Assembly (NCBI RefSeq): GCF_018294505.1
Contig: NC_057795.1
Location: 225,855,193-225,919,192 of the forward strand
Direction of reading: 5' to 3'
Length of the DNA stretch: 64,000 bases
DNA from: Triticum aestivum
Lineage: Eukaryota > Streptophyta > Magnoliopsida > Poales > Poaceae
Below the pieces are notes generated by a model. That model saw only the letters and a program-made list of their open reading frames with translations, ran no database searches and was not told the DNA's origin. The position numbers and the translations under genes were made by a program. Shown in pieces: positions 42,961 to 54,953 of this stretch (positions within the stretch are counted from its first letter, which is position 1; every line of letters starts with the position of its first letter).

Positions 42961-44382
42961 AGCCGGGAGACGAGTACGTGAGCGAGGAACCTGTTGAGTA
43001 CGCTAACGAGGATCAAGCTTTCGACAACTCTGAGAACCTTGCAGGCAAGATGACCATACCCTCGATATCACTTCTCTCTTTGCTTTGCTAGTTGCTCTCT
43101 CTATCGCTATGTTAGCTCTACCTACCACTTGTTTATCATGCCTCCCATATTGCCATGTCAAGCCTCTAACCATCCTTTCCTAGCAAACCGTTGTTTGGCT
43201 ATGTCACCGCTTTTGCTCAGCCCCTCTTATATCATTGCTAGTTGCAGGTGAAGATGAAGTTTGTTCCTTGTTGGAACATGGATACTTTGGGATATCACAA
43301 TATCTCTTGTTTAATTAATGCACCTATATACTTGGTAAAGGGTGGAAGGCTCGGCCTTATGCCTGGTGTTTTGTTCCACTCTTGCCGCCCTAGTTTCCGT
43401 CATACCGGTGTTATGTTCCTTGATTTTGCGTTCCTTACGTGGTTGGGTGATTTATGGGACCCCCTTGATAGTTCGCTTTGAATAAAACTCCTCCAGCAAG
43501 GCCCAACCTTGGTTTTACCATTTGCCACCTAAGCCTTTTTCCCTTGGGTTTTCGCGAGCCTAAGGGTCATCTTTTTTACCCCCCCCGGGCTAGTGCTCCT
43601 TCGACTGCTGGTCCAACCTGGGCGATGTCCGGCGCCCCCTGGGTAACCAGGGTCTATGCCAACCCGACGTCTTGCCCATCCGGTGTGCCCTGAGAACGAG
43701 ATATGTGCAGCTCCTATCGGGATTTGTCGGCACATTCGAGAGGCTTTGCTGGTCTAGTTTCACCATTGTCGAAATGTCTTGCAAACCGGGATTCCGAGAC
43801 TGATCGGGTCTTCCAGGGAGAAGGTATATCCTTCGTTGACCGTGAGAGCTTGTGATGGGCTAAGTTGGGACACCCCTGCAGGGTATTATCTTTGGAAAGC
43901 CGTGCCAGCGGTTATGAGGTAGATGGGAATTTGTTAATGTCCAGTTGTAGAGAACTTGACACTTGACTTAATTAAAATGCATCAACCGCGTGTGTAGCCG
44001 TGATGGTCTCTTCTCGGCGGAGTCCGGGAAGTGAACACGGTTTGGGTTATGTATGAGCGTAAGTAGTTTCAGGATCACTTCTTGATCACTTCTAGCTTCT
44101 CGATTGATGCGTCGCTTCTCTTCTCGCTCTCACTTGCGTATGTTAGCCACCATATATGCTTAGTGCTTGCTGAAGCTCCACCATATTACCCCTTTCCTAC
44201 CTACAAGCTTAAATAGTCTTGATCTCACGGGTGTGAGATTGCTGAGTCCCCGTGACTCACAGATTCTACCAAAAACAGATGCAGGTGCCGAGGATACCAT
44301 TGGAAGTGGCGCAATCGAGCTCAAGTGGGAGTTTGATGAGGACCTTGGTGGTTACTATGTTTCATTTCTAGATGATCAGTAG
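42961..44382 (+). other. Split ORF-like blocks in G 5' LTR
   Basis: Block a (42961-43044) reads GDEYVSEEPVEYANEDQAFD...ENLA and ends gcag|gcaaga (GC-type donor). Block b (44285-44382) follows atgcag| and reads [20 protein letters not shown]...DDQ then stop. Joining them keeps the frame. A second acceptor, ttgcag| at 43248, also joins in frame (GEDEVCSLLEHGYFGISQYL). Block b is open in all four LTR-derived copies. Both blocks are strongly acidic. Splicing is inferred from sequence only. Confidence 0.4.
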
Positions 44383-45522
44383 CGGAGCCCAGTTGGGACG
44401 ATCGGGGATCTAGCATTTGGGGTTGTCTTCTTTTCATTTGGATTTGACCGTAGCCGGTCTATGAGTGTATCTTGAATGATGTATGGATTAATTTATGTAT
44501 TGTGTGAAGTGGCGATTGTAAGCCAACTCTCTTTATGCCATTCTTGTTCATTACATGGGATTGTGTGAAGATGACCCTTCTTGCAACAAAACCACCATGC
44601 GGTTATGCCTCTAAGTCGTGCTTCGACACGTGGGAGATATAGCCGCATCGTGGGCGTTACAAGTTGGTAATCAGAGCCATCCCCGACTTAGGAGCCCCCT
44701 GCTTGATTGATTGGTGGCGTTGTTGAGTCTAGAACAAAAAATGTTTTGATTCTTAGGATTATATATATCGGGGAGTAGGATTCTTTTTACTCCTCAGTCC
44801 CTTCGTCGCTCTGGTGAGGTCTCCTAACGTAGAAGTTTTGACTCTGCTCTCCTCAAATTTCACTAAAATTTTTTTAGGATCACGCGGGTATCTTGGAATC
44901 GTTCCGATGGTTTTGTGACGAGAACATTGTTCTTGGTGCCTCCTGACATTTAGGGGTTGTGGCAGTGTCCCGGGGAGTTGAGCTCCGAGGTGTTGTCGTC
45001 ACAATTTTATCGTTGCAGTTCTGGAATACCTGAGTTTTGCCGACATCGAAAATCTCTTTTATGCAGTTGTTGGTGAGATAACCATGACGTCACCCAGTAC
45101 TGGGGAGTTCGGGAGTATTACCATAACTCGTATAACGGATGCTTTTCGAAGGTTGAGGTACACGATTTCCGAAGGTTTCTTGGTTATGTGTTGACGGATG
45201 GATACAACTGAATGTAGGGATTGTTAGTTTGGGTGAGATATATTGCTTCCCCTGTATCCCCAACACCTGATTGTATAACCAGAAAGTTTCAGGAGTTTAT
45301 AGGTGGGATTCAAGTAGCTCTAGCATTTCTTCCCGCAGATATTTGGTTTGTGATTGGGTAATCCTTACCACTTATTTGTTCAAGTTGTACCTTGTTTATT
45401 TCATTCATCAACCCCTTATCAAGTGGCTTCTCACCTTAATGCACGTGATGTTTACTTTGGAATTCATTCGTTCATCCTTATTCGAATGTTTATTATGAAG
45501 ACTATATGTTGCAATTTCTATC
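43079..45522 (+). repeat. G 2.44-kb tandem unit 1 (LTR end + PBS + leader)
   Basis: Begins inside the LTR at tttgctttgctag, includes the LTR end (44661), primer-binding site and ~860 bp of leader, and ends gcaatttctatc. Confidence 0.92.
44665..44678 (+). promoter_or_regulatory. G primer-binding site, first copy
   Basis: tggtaatcagagcc, three bases after the LTR end. Like the initiator-Met site TGGTATCAGAGCC with one inserted a. Further copies are at 47112-47125 and 49544-49557. Confidence 0.7.
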
Positions 45523-47968
45523 TTTGCTTTGCTAGTTGCTTGCTCTATCGCTATGTTAGCTCTACCTACCACTTGTTTATCATGCCTCCCATATTGCCGT
45601 GTCAAGCCTCTAACCATCCTTTCCTAGCAAACCGTTGTTTGGCTATGTCACCGCTTTTGCTCAGCCCCTCTTATAGCGTTGCTAGTTGCAGGTGAAGATG
45701 AAGTTTGTTCCTTGTTGGAACATGGATACTTTGGGATATCACAATATCTCTTGTTTAATTAATGGACCTATGTACTTGGTAAAGGGTGGAAGGCTCGGCC
45801 ATATGCCTGGTGTTTTGTTCCACTCTTTCCACCCTAGTTTCCGTCATACCGGTGTTATGTTCCTTGATTTTGCGTTCCTTACGCGGTTGGGTGATTTATG
45901 AAACCCCCTTGACAGTTTGCTTTGAATAAAACTCCTCCAGCAAGGCCCAACCTTGGTTTGACCATTTGCCACCTAAGCCTTTTTCCCTTGGGTTTTCGCG
46001 AGCCTGAGGGTCATCTTTATTTACCCCCCCCCCTCGGGCCAGTGCTCCTTCGAGTGCTGGTCCAACCTGGGCGATGTCTGGCGCCCCCTGGGCAACCAGG
46101 GACTATGCCAACCTGACGTTTTGCCATCCGGGGTGCCCTGAGAACGAGATATGTGCAGCTCCTATCGGGATTTGTTGGCACATTCGGGAGGCTTTGCTGG
46201 TCTAGTTTTACCATTGTCAAAATGTCTTGCAAACCGGGATTCCGAGACTGACCGGGTCTTCTCGGGAGAAGGTATATCCTTCGTTGACCGTGAGAGCTTG
46301 TGATGGGCTAAGTTGGGACACCCCTGTAGGGTATTATCTTTCGAAAGTCGTGCCCGTGGTTATGAGGCAGATGGGAATTTGTTAATGTCCGGTTGTAGAG
46401 AAGTTGACACTTGACTTAATTAAAATGCATCAACCGCGTGTGTGGGCGTGATGGTCTCTTCTCGGCGGAGTCCGGGAAGTGAACCCGGTTTGGGTTATGT
46501 ATGAGCGTAAGTAGTTTCAGGATCACTTCTTGATCACTTCTAGCTTCTCGACCGATGCGTTGCTTCTCTTCTCGCTCTCACTTGCGTATGTTAGCCACCA
46601 TATATGCTTAGTGCTTGCTGCAGCTCCACCATATTACACCTTTCCTACCTACAAGGTTAAATAGTCTTGATCTCGCGGGTGTGAGATTGCTGAGTCCCCG
46701 TGACTCAAAGATTCTACCAAAACAGATGCAGGTGCCGAGGATACCAGTGGAAGTGGTGCAATCGAGGTCAAGTGGGAGTTTGATGAGGACCTTGGTCGTT
46801 ACTATGTTTCGTTTCCAGATGATCAGTAGTGGTGCCCAGTTGGGACGATCGGGAATCTAGCATTTGGGGTTGTCTTCTTTTCATTTGGATTTGACCGTAG
46901 CCGGTCTATGAGTGTATCTTGAATGATGTATGGATTAATTTATGTATTGTGTGAAGTGGCGATTGTAAGCCAACTCTCTTTATCCCATTCTTGGTCATTA
47001 CATGGGATTGTGTGAAGATGACCCTTCTTGCGACAAAACCACCATGCGGTTATGCCTCTAAGTCATGCTTTGACATGTGGGAGATATAGCCGCATCGTGG
47101 GCGTTACAAGTTGGTAATCAGAGCCATCCCGACTTAGGAGCCCCCTGCTTGATTGATTGCTGGCGTTGTTGAGTCTAGAACAAAAAATGTTTTGATTCTT
47201 AGGATTATATATATCGGAGAGTAGGATTCTTTTTAATCCTCAGTCCCTTCGTCGCTCTGGTGAGGTCTCCTGACATAGAAGTTTTGACTCTCCTCTCCTC
47301 AAATTTCACTAAAAAAAATTTAGGATCACGCGGGTATCTTGGAATCGTTCCGATGGTTTTGTGATGAGAACATTGTTCTTGGTGCCTCCTGACATTTACG
47401 GGTTGTGGCAGTGTCCCGGGGAGTTGAGCTCCGAGGTGTTGTCGTCACAATTTTATCGTTGCAGTTCTGGAATACCTGAGTTTTGCCGACATCGAAAATC
47501 TCTTTTATGCAGTTGTTGGTGAGATAACCTCGACGTCACCCAGTACTAGGGAGTTCGGGAGTATTGCCATAACTCGTATAACGGATGCTTTTCGAAGGTT
47601 GAGGTACACGATTTCCGAAGGTTTCTTGGTTATGTGTTGACGGATGGATACAGCTGGATGTAGGGATTGTTAGTTTGGGTGAGATATATTGCTTCCCCTG
47701 TATCCCCAACACCTGATTGCATAACCAGAAAGTATCGGGAGTTTATAGGTGGGATTCAAGTAGCTCTAGCATTTGTTCCCGTAGATATTTGGTTTGTGAT
47801 TGGGTAATCCTTACCACTTATTTGTTCTAGTTGTACCTTGTTTATTTCATTCATCAATCCCTTATCAAGTGGCTTCACACCTTAATGGACGTGATGTTTA
47901 CTTTGGAATTCATTCGTTCATCCTTATTCGAATGTTTATTGTGATGACTATATGTTGCAATTTCTATC
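45523..47968 (+). repeat. G 2.44-kb tandem unit 2
   Basis: Period 2,444-2,446 bp. LTR end at 47108 and primer-binding site 47112-47125. The same blocks as unit 1 with a few percent differences. Joined to unit 1 through the shared ttctatc/ttctctc sequence. Confidence 0.92.
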
Positions 47969-50402
47969 TTGGATTTGCTAGTTGCTTGCTCTATCGGTAT
48001 GTTAGATCTACCTACCACTTGTTTGTCATGCCTCCCATATTGACATGTCAAGCCTCTAACCATCCTTTCCTAGCAAACCGTTGTTTGGCTATGTCACCGC
48101 TTTTGCTCAGCCCTTCCTATAGCGTTGCTAGTTGCAGGTGAAGATGAACTTTGTTCCTTGTTGGAACATCGATACTTTGGGATATTACAATATCTCTTAT
48201 TTAACTAATGCACCTATATACTTGGTAAAGGGTGGAAGGCTCGGCCTTATGCCTGGTGTTTTGTTCCACTCTTGCCGCCCTAGTTTCTGTCATACCGGTG
48301 TTATGTTCCTTGATTTTGTGTTCCTTACGTGGTTGGGTGATTTATGAGACCCCCTTGACAGTTTGCTTTGAATAAAACTCCTCCAGCAAGGCCCAACCTT
48401 GGTTTTACCATTTTCCACCTAAGCCTTTTTTCCCTTGGGTTCTCGCGAGCTTGAGGGTCATCTTTATTTACCCCCCCGGGCCAGTGCTCCTTCGAGTGCT
48501 GGTCCAACCTGGGCGATGTCCGGCGCCCCCTGGGCAACCAGGGTCTATGCCAACCCGACGTCTTGCCCATCTGGTGTGCGCTGAGAACGAGATATGTGCA
48601 GCTCCTATCCGGATTTGTCAGCACATTCGGGAGGCTTTGCTGGTCTAGTTTTACCATTGTCGAAATGTCTTGCAAACCGGGATTCCGAGACTGATCGGGT
48701 CTTCCCGGGAGAAGGTATATCATTCGTTGACCGTGTGAGCCTGTGATGGGCTAAGTTGGGACACCCCTGCAGGGTATTATCTTTCGAAAGCCGTGCCTGC
48801 GGTTATGAGGCAGATGGGAATTTGTTAATGTACGGTTGTAGAGAACTTGACACTTGACTTAATTAAAATGCATCAACCGCGTGTGTAACCGTGATGGTCT
48901 CTTCTCGGCGGAGTCCGGGAAGTGAACACGGTTTGGGTTATGTATGAGCGTAAGTAGTTTCAGGATCACTTCTAGCTTCTTGACCGATGCGTTGCTTCTC
49001 TTCTCGCTCTCACTTGCGTATGTTAGCCACCATATATGCTTAGTGCTTGCTGCAGCTCCACCATATTACCCCTTTCCTACCTACAAGCTTAAATAGTCTT
49101 GATCTCGTGGGTGTGAGATTGCTGAGTCCCCGTGACTCATAGATTCTACCAAAATAGATGCAGGTGCCGAGGATACCAGTGGAATTGGCGCAATCGAGCT
49201 CAAGTGGGAGTTTGATGAGGACCTTGGTCGTTACTATGTTTCGTTTCCAGATGATCAGTAGCGGAGCCCAGTTGGGACGATAGGGGATCTAGCATTTGGG
49301 GTTGTCTTCTTTTCATTTGGATTTGACCGTAGCCGGCCTATGAGTGTATCTTGAATGATGTATGGATTAATTTATGTATTGTGTGAAGTGGCGATTGTAA
49401 GACAACTCTCTTTATCCCATTCTTGTTCATTACATGGGATTGTGTGAAGATGACCCTTCTTGCGACAAAACCACCATGCGGTTATGCCTCTAAGTCGTGC
49501 TTCGACACGTGGGAGATATAGCCACATCATGGGCGTTACAAGTTGGTAATCAGAGCCATCCCCGACTTAGGAGCCCCTTGCTTGATTGATTGCTGGCATT
49601 GTTAAGTCTAGAACAAAAAATGTTTTGATTCTTAGGATTATATATATTGGAGAGTAGGATTCTTTTTACTCCTCGGTCCCTTCGTCGCTCTGGTGAGGTC
49701 TCCTGACGTAGAAGTTTTGACTCTCCTCTCCTCAAATTTCACTAAAAAAAATTTTAGGATCACGCGGGTATCTTGGAATTGTTCCGATGGTTTTGTGACG
49801 AGAACATTGTTCTTGGTGCCTCCTGACATTTAGGGGTTGTGGCAGTGTCCCGGGGAGTTGAGCTCCGAGGTATTGTCGTCACAATTTTATCGTTGCAGTT
49901 CTGGAATACCTGAGTTTTGCCGACATCGAAAATCTCTTTTATGCAGTTGTTGGTGAGATAACCTCGACGTCACCCAGTACTGGGGAGTTCGGGAGTATTG
50001 CCGTAACTCGTATAATGGATGCTTTTCGAAGGTTGAGGTACACGATTTCTGAAGATTTCTTGGTTATGTGTTGACGGATCGATACAGCTGGATGTAGGGA
50101 TTGTTAGTTTGGGTGAGATATATTGCTTCCCCTATATCCCCAACACCTGATTGCATAACCAGAAAGTTTCGGGAGTTTATAGGTGGGATTCAAGTAGCTC
50201 TAGCATTTCTTCCCGCAGATATTTGGTTTGTGATTGGGTAATCCTTACCACTTATTTGTTCCAGTTATACCTTTTTTATTTCATTCATCAACCCCTTATC
50301 AAGTGGCTTCTCACCTTAATGGACGTGTTGTTTACTTTGGAATTCATTCGTTCATCCTTGTTCGAATGTTTATTGTGAAGACTATATGTTGCAATTTCTA
50401 TC
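47969..50402 (+). repeat. G 2.44-kb tandem unit 3
   Basis: LTR end at 49540 and primer-binding site 49544-49557. Leaves the repeat at gcaatttctatc|cgttgattc and leads to the gag start. Confidence 0.92.
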
Positions 50403-50461
50403 CGTTGATTCAACTTGTCTATCTGTCTATCAAGATGCTAACGGATGTCACCCTCTTCAGG

Positions 50462-52114
50462 ATGGCTCCGCCAACACGTCAGAATCAGGAATGCTATGAT
50501 GGGAGTCAGGCGAACCCTCCACCTCCATCTCCGCCTCTGGAGACATGGCAAGCTTTGATGGCAACCACAAACGCCAACGCTCAGTTGTTGATTCAGCTGA
50601 TGCAAGAGCGTAACCAAGGCCAAGGCAACCAAGGGAATCAAGGTCAAGGGCAGTTCAATCATCAGCATCAGTTTCCTACCCTCAACCAGTTCCTTGCAAA
50701 TCAGCCGAAGTCTTTCCGCTACAGTGCCGAGGCCACAGACGCCGACGATTGGCTCGTGGATATCAACAAGCATTTTGAATGCAACAATGTCAGGACTGAG
50801 GACTACGTCAAGTTCGCTTCTTTTCAGCTCAAGGACCAAGCAGCTGATTGGTTCCATCAATACAAGGATTCCAGAGGAGGTCGAGTGATTACTTGGACTG
50901 ACTTCTGTCGGGACTTTAAAGCTCACCACATTCCTACCAGTGTTGTTGAGAGTAAGCGTGAGGAGTTCCGCAATCTCAAGCAAGGCAACATGTCAGTGTA
51001 CGAATACAACAAGCAGTTTTAGAAACTTGCTCGCTTCGCTAAACAAGACGTTCCTGATGAAAAGAGTATGATCTATCAAGTCAAAGGTGGCCTTAGAGAG
51101 GATCTGAAGTTAGCTCTTGTTCTTGTTGAGCCTACTCAGTTTGATCAATTCTACAATATGGCCCTCAAGCAAGAAGCTGCTCAGCTCAAGTGTGAGGCTT
51201 CTAAGAAGAGAATCAGGGATGCAGTTCAGTCTTCTTCTTCCTCACAAGTGGCACCTAAGCAGCAGAAGTTCTACCTTCCTCCTCCTCCGTTTCGTCAGCC
51301 TTATCAGCAGAAGAACTCAGGTGGTCGTGGATCTTCCCACCGACCCAATCCAGGCTATCAGAACAAGTCAAATTCTCAAGCTCCAAGGTCAAATGCTCCT
51401 TACCATCGTCCGCTCTCAGAGGTAATTTGCAACAAGTGCCAGCAGAAAGGTCACTACGCGAACAAGTGCTTCAACCAAAGGCGCCTTCCGCCTCCTCCTC
51501 CCGTGAGATCTTCAAGCAATGCAGTGGTCAAGCATAATCCCAAGTCTGCAAAGGTGAACATGATGAATGTAGCACAAGCGAAGGAATCTACTGATATGAT
51601 AATGGGTAATCTTCCAGTTAATGATATTCCTGCAAAAGTTTTATTTGATACGAGTGCTTCTATTTCATTCATATCAAAGCCTTTTGCATCCATGCGCGAT
51701 TTGCATAATGTTGATCTGCCTAAGCCGATAGTGGTTTGCTCTCCGGGTTTGTTCATGAATACAAAGATGATGGCTCCGGATGTTTCTATCAAGATGGGCG
51801 ACTATAGATTTCTGTCTTCTCCAATGGTCCTTGGTGACTCTGATATTGATGTAATTCTCAGGATGGACTGGCTTTCTCAGCACAAAGCTCAACTTGATTG
51901 TGCTACTAGGGAAATTCAATTGACACACTCTTCTAAGGATGTTATCATCTATGCCGCTCGTGATGAAACCATTCAGTTGTTTTCTCTCAATGAGAAGGGC
52001 GAGCTAGACGCAATCTCTCAGATTCCAGTCGCTTGTGAGTACCAAGATGTCTTTCCAGAAGAGCTTCCGGGTATGCCTCCGCATCGGCCAGTTGAATTCG
52101 TTATCGATCTTTAG
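50462..52114 (+). pseudogene. gag: G gag, zinc knuckle and protease
   Basis: ATG 50462 (MAPPTRQNQE). The chromovirus gag domain (residues about 75-230) includes ATDADDWLVDINKHFECN, FQLKDQAADWFHQYKDSRG and FRNLKQGNMSVYEYNKQF. The frame stops at TAG 51020-51022 and resumes in frame. Zinc knuckle CNKCQQKGHYANKC (51428-51469). The protease active site reads FDTSAS (Asp codon 51647-51649), with Ser where Gly is usual. Ends at TAG 52112-52114, in frame with the RT that follows. Confidence 0.88.
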
Positions 52115-52910
52115 CCTAGCACTGAACCCGTTTGCAAGCGTCCATACAAGCATGGACCTGAAGAACTGAAGGAATTGAAGAAACAACTAGATGAACAAGA
52201 GCATCTGGGGTTGATCAGACCGAGTTCATCTCCATGGGGTTGTGGAGTTCTTTTTGTCCAGAAGAAGGATGGCACGGACCAACTGTGCGTCGATTACCGT
52301 CCATTGAACAAGAAGACAATCAAGAACAAGTATCCACTTCCCAACATTGATGAGCTATTTGAGCAACTCAAAGGTGCTAAAGTATTCTCCAAGCTTGACC
52401 TCCGCATGGGTTATCATTAGATTCGCATTCGTGAACAAGATATTCCCAAGACAGCATTCAGAACAAGCTTTGGTTCTTATGAATATACTATCATGTCTTT
52501 CGGCCTTGTCAATGCTCCTTCAACGTTCTCTCGAATGATGAACTTCATTTTCAACCCCTACACCAATGAATTCGTCCTGGTGTATCTCGATGATATCTTG
52601 GTCTTCTCCAAGAATAAGAAGGATCATGCCAAACATTTTGCGATTGGTGCTCGACAAGCTCAGAGAGCATCAATTCTATGCGAAGTTTTCCAAATTTGAG
52701 TTCTGGCTTGATGAAGTTCTTTATCTTGGTCACATCATCTCTGCCAAGGGCATCGCTGTTAATCCTGAGAATGTGTCTGCAATTGTGAATTGGGAACCTC
52801 CTCATAATGTCAAGCAGCTCCGCAGTTTTCTTGGTCTTGCAAGCTATTGCCGAAGATTCGTTGAGAATTTCTCTAATATTGGAAAGCCTCTTTCCAACCT
52901 CCTCTAGAAG
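52115..52910 (+). pseudogene. pol: G reverse transcriptase
   Basis: [29 protein letters not shown] then TAG (52418-52420) in place of the conserved Gln, MSFGLVNAPSTF, YLDDIL (52583-52600) and [18 protein letters not shown] frameshift near 52640 changes frame. TAG 52905-52907 ends this part. Confidence 0.9.
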
Positions 52911-53365
52911 CATGTCAAGTATGTATGGACGCCTGAGTGTGACATTGCTTTCAACACCCTCAAAGAGAAGCTAGTCACAGCTCCTGTCTTGACTCCTCCT
53001 GATGAATCCAAGCCATTCGAAGTTTTCTGTGATGCTTCCCTTCAAGGTCTCGGTGCTGTGTTAATGCAAGAGAAAAAAGTTGTGGCCTACACCTCTCATC
53101 AGTTGAAGCCCAACGAAAAGAACTACCCCACTCACGATCTCGAGTTGGCGGCAGTTGTCCATGCTTTGATAACATGGAGACATCTCTTGTTTGGAAGGAA
53201 AGTGGACATATTCACCGATCACAAGAGTCTCAAGTATATCTTCACTCAACCCAACCTCAACCTCAGGCAAACTCGATGGGTCGAAATGATTCAAGAGTAC
53301 AATCCAAGTATTGAATATACTCTTGGCAAGGCGAATGTGATTGCAGATGCTCTGAGCAGAAAGGC
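52911..53365 (+). pseudogene. pol: G RNase H
   Basis: EVFCDASLQGLGAVLMQ, YPTHDLELAAVVHAL, FTDHKSLKYIFTQ and [11 protein letters not shown]. Open in the same frame as the integrase that follows. Confidence 0.9.
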
Positions 53366-54740
53366 TTATTGCAACAGTTTAATTCTCAAGCCCTTCCAAC
53401 CGGATCTTTGTGAAGCTTTCCGCAAACTGAATCTTCAAGTTGTTCCTCAAGGCTTTCTTGCCAACCTCATAGTCTCTCCTACTTTGGAAGATCAAATTCG
53501 TGAGGCACAACTCCTGGATACCATGGTGAAAAAGGTGAAACATGGTATCGACAAGGGCATTTCCAAGTACAAGTGCTTCCACATTGATGACAAAGATACT
53601 CTTTTCTTCGAGGATCGTATTGTGGTTCCTAAAGGTGATCTGAGAAAAGTCATTATGAACGAGGCACACAATTCCCTTCTATCCATTCATCCTGGAAGTA
53701 CGAAGATGTACCATGACCTCAAGCAGTCGTATTGGTGGACTCGAATGAAGCGAGAAATTGCTCAATTCGTGAACGAATGTGATGTCTGCAGAAGGGTGAA
53801 AGCAGAACACCAACGACCAGCTGGTCTCCTCCAACCTCTTGCTATTCCAGAATGGAAGTTTGATCATAACGAGATGGACTTTGTGACTGGATTTCCTAAG
53901 TCCAAGCGTGGGAATGATGCTATTTTCATTGTCATTGACAAGCTTACAAAAGTGGCTCATTTCCTTCCTATCAAAGAATCTATCACAGTAGCTCAGTTGG
54001 CAGAATTATACACCTCCAGAATTGTCTCCTTGCACGGCATTCCACAATTGATTTCTTCAGACCGTGGAAGCATTTTCACCTCTAAGTTCTGGGACTCCTT
54101 TCATAAGGCCATGGGCACCAACATTCATTTCAGCACAGCTTTCCATCCTCAAACTAGTGGCCAAGTCGAGCGAGTCAATCAAATCCTTGAAGATATGCTC
54201 AGGGCTTGTGTCATTTCCTTCGGTATGAAGTGGGAAGATTGTCTTCCATATGCCGAGTTCTCCTACAACAATAGCTTCCAAGCGAGTTCGGGCAAGGCCC
54301 CATTCGAAATTCTTTATGGCAGAAAGTGCCATACTCCTCTCAATTGGTCCGAGACAGGTGAACGCGAACTTCTTGGCAACGACTTGATCACAGAAGCCGA
54401 AGAAATGTGCAAAGTCATTCGTGAGAATCTCAAAGCCGCGCAATCGCGCTAGAAGAGTTACTATGATACCAAGCACCGTGACTTGGCTTTTGAAATCGGA
54501 GACCATGTCTACCTCCGCGTCTCTCCAATGAAAGGCACTCGTCGCTTCGGTATCAAAGGGAAGCTTGCCCCTAGATACGTGGGCCCTTTCAAGATCATTG
54601 GCAAAAGAGGTGATCTCGCCTATCAACTTGAGCTTCCGTCCAACTTTGGGAATGTGCACGATGTGTTTCACATGTCACAGCTTCGCAAGTGCTTCAAGAC
54701 GCCTGAGCGCACTATCAACTTCAAAGAAATTAACCTCCAA
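53366..54740 (+). pseudogene. pol: G integrase
   Basis: HHCC zinc region (HPGSTKMYHDL...CDVCRRVKAEH) and D,D,E core: MDFVTGFPKSKRGND, SDRGSIFTSKFW and HPQTSGQVERVNQILE. TAG 54450-54452 falls in the AQSRxKSYY motif, where Gln is expected. The C-terminal module YVGPFKIIGKRGDLAYQLELP continues in frame. Confidence 0.9.
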
Positions 54741-54917
54741 GAAGATCTCTCTTATCATGAGCACCCCATTGCTATTCTTGAAGAAACCGAGCGCAAGACT
54801 CGCAACAAGTCAATCAAATTCCTGAAAGTGAAGTGGCCACACCATTCCGACCGAGAAGCCACCTGGGAGCGCGAGGATCACCTCTGTTCCGAATATCTGG
54901 AGTTCTTTCAGTCCTAG
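54741..54917 (+). pseudogene. pol: G chromodomain
   Basis: HPIAILEETERKTRNKSIKF, VKWPHHSDREATWERE and EYLEFFQS form a class II chromodomain, which in chromoviruses steers integration to modified chromatin. Ends at TAG 54915-54917, taken as the natural stop. Confidence 0.85.
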
Positions 54918-54953
54918 ATCTCGGGACGAGATCCTCTTGTAGTGGTGGAGTGT
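54918..54953 (+). promoter_or_regulatory. G 3' untranslated stretch and polypurine tract
   Basis: Short gap of 36 bp ending agtggtggagtgt directly before TGTAACACCCC. Confidence 0.6.

Larger units (their letters stand above)
40465..44661 (+). repeat. G 5' LTR (about 4.2 kb, with a gap)
   Basis: TATA box tataaata 41001-41008 lies only ~540 bp from the LTR start, so R plus U5 would be over 3.5 kb. A GC-rich stretch follows (gap 41160-41371), then ccctagaggttgacc and a T-rich, intron-like 1.4 kb with many catgcc motifs. Exon-like acidic coding blocks lie at about 42961-43044 and 44285-44382. An AATAAA lies at 43481-43486. Ends gggcgttaca. Confidence 0.85.

Noticed and set aside
43242..43481. 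76-codon ORF (MKFVPCWNMDTLGYHN...) present in four G LTR-derived copies, a possible small conserved protein
   Set aside because: Differences between copies are mostly amino-acid changing, and two copies gain a stop near the end. It reflects copied LTR DNA, not selection on a protein.
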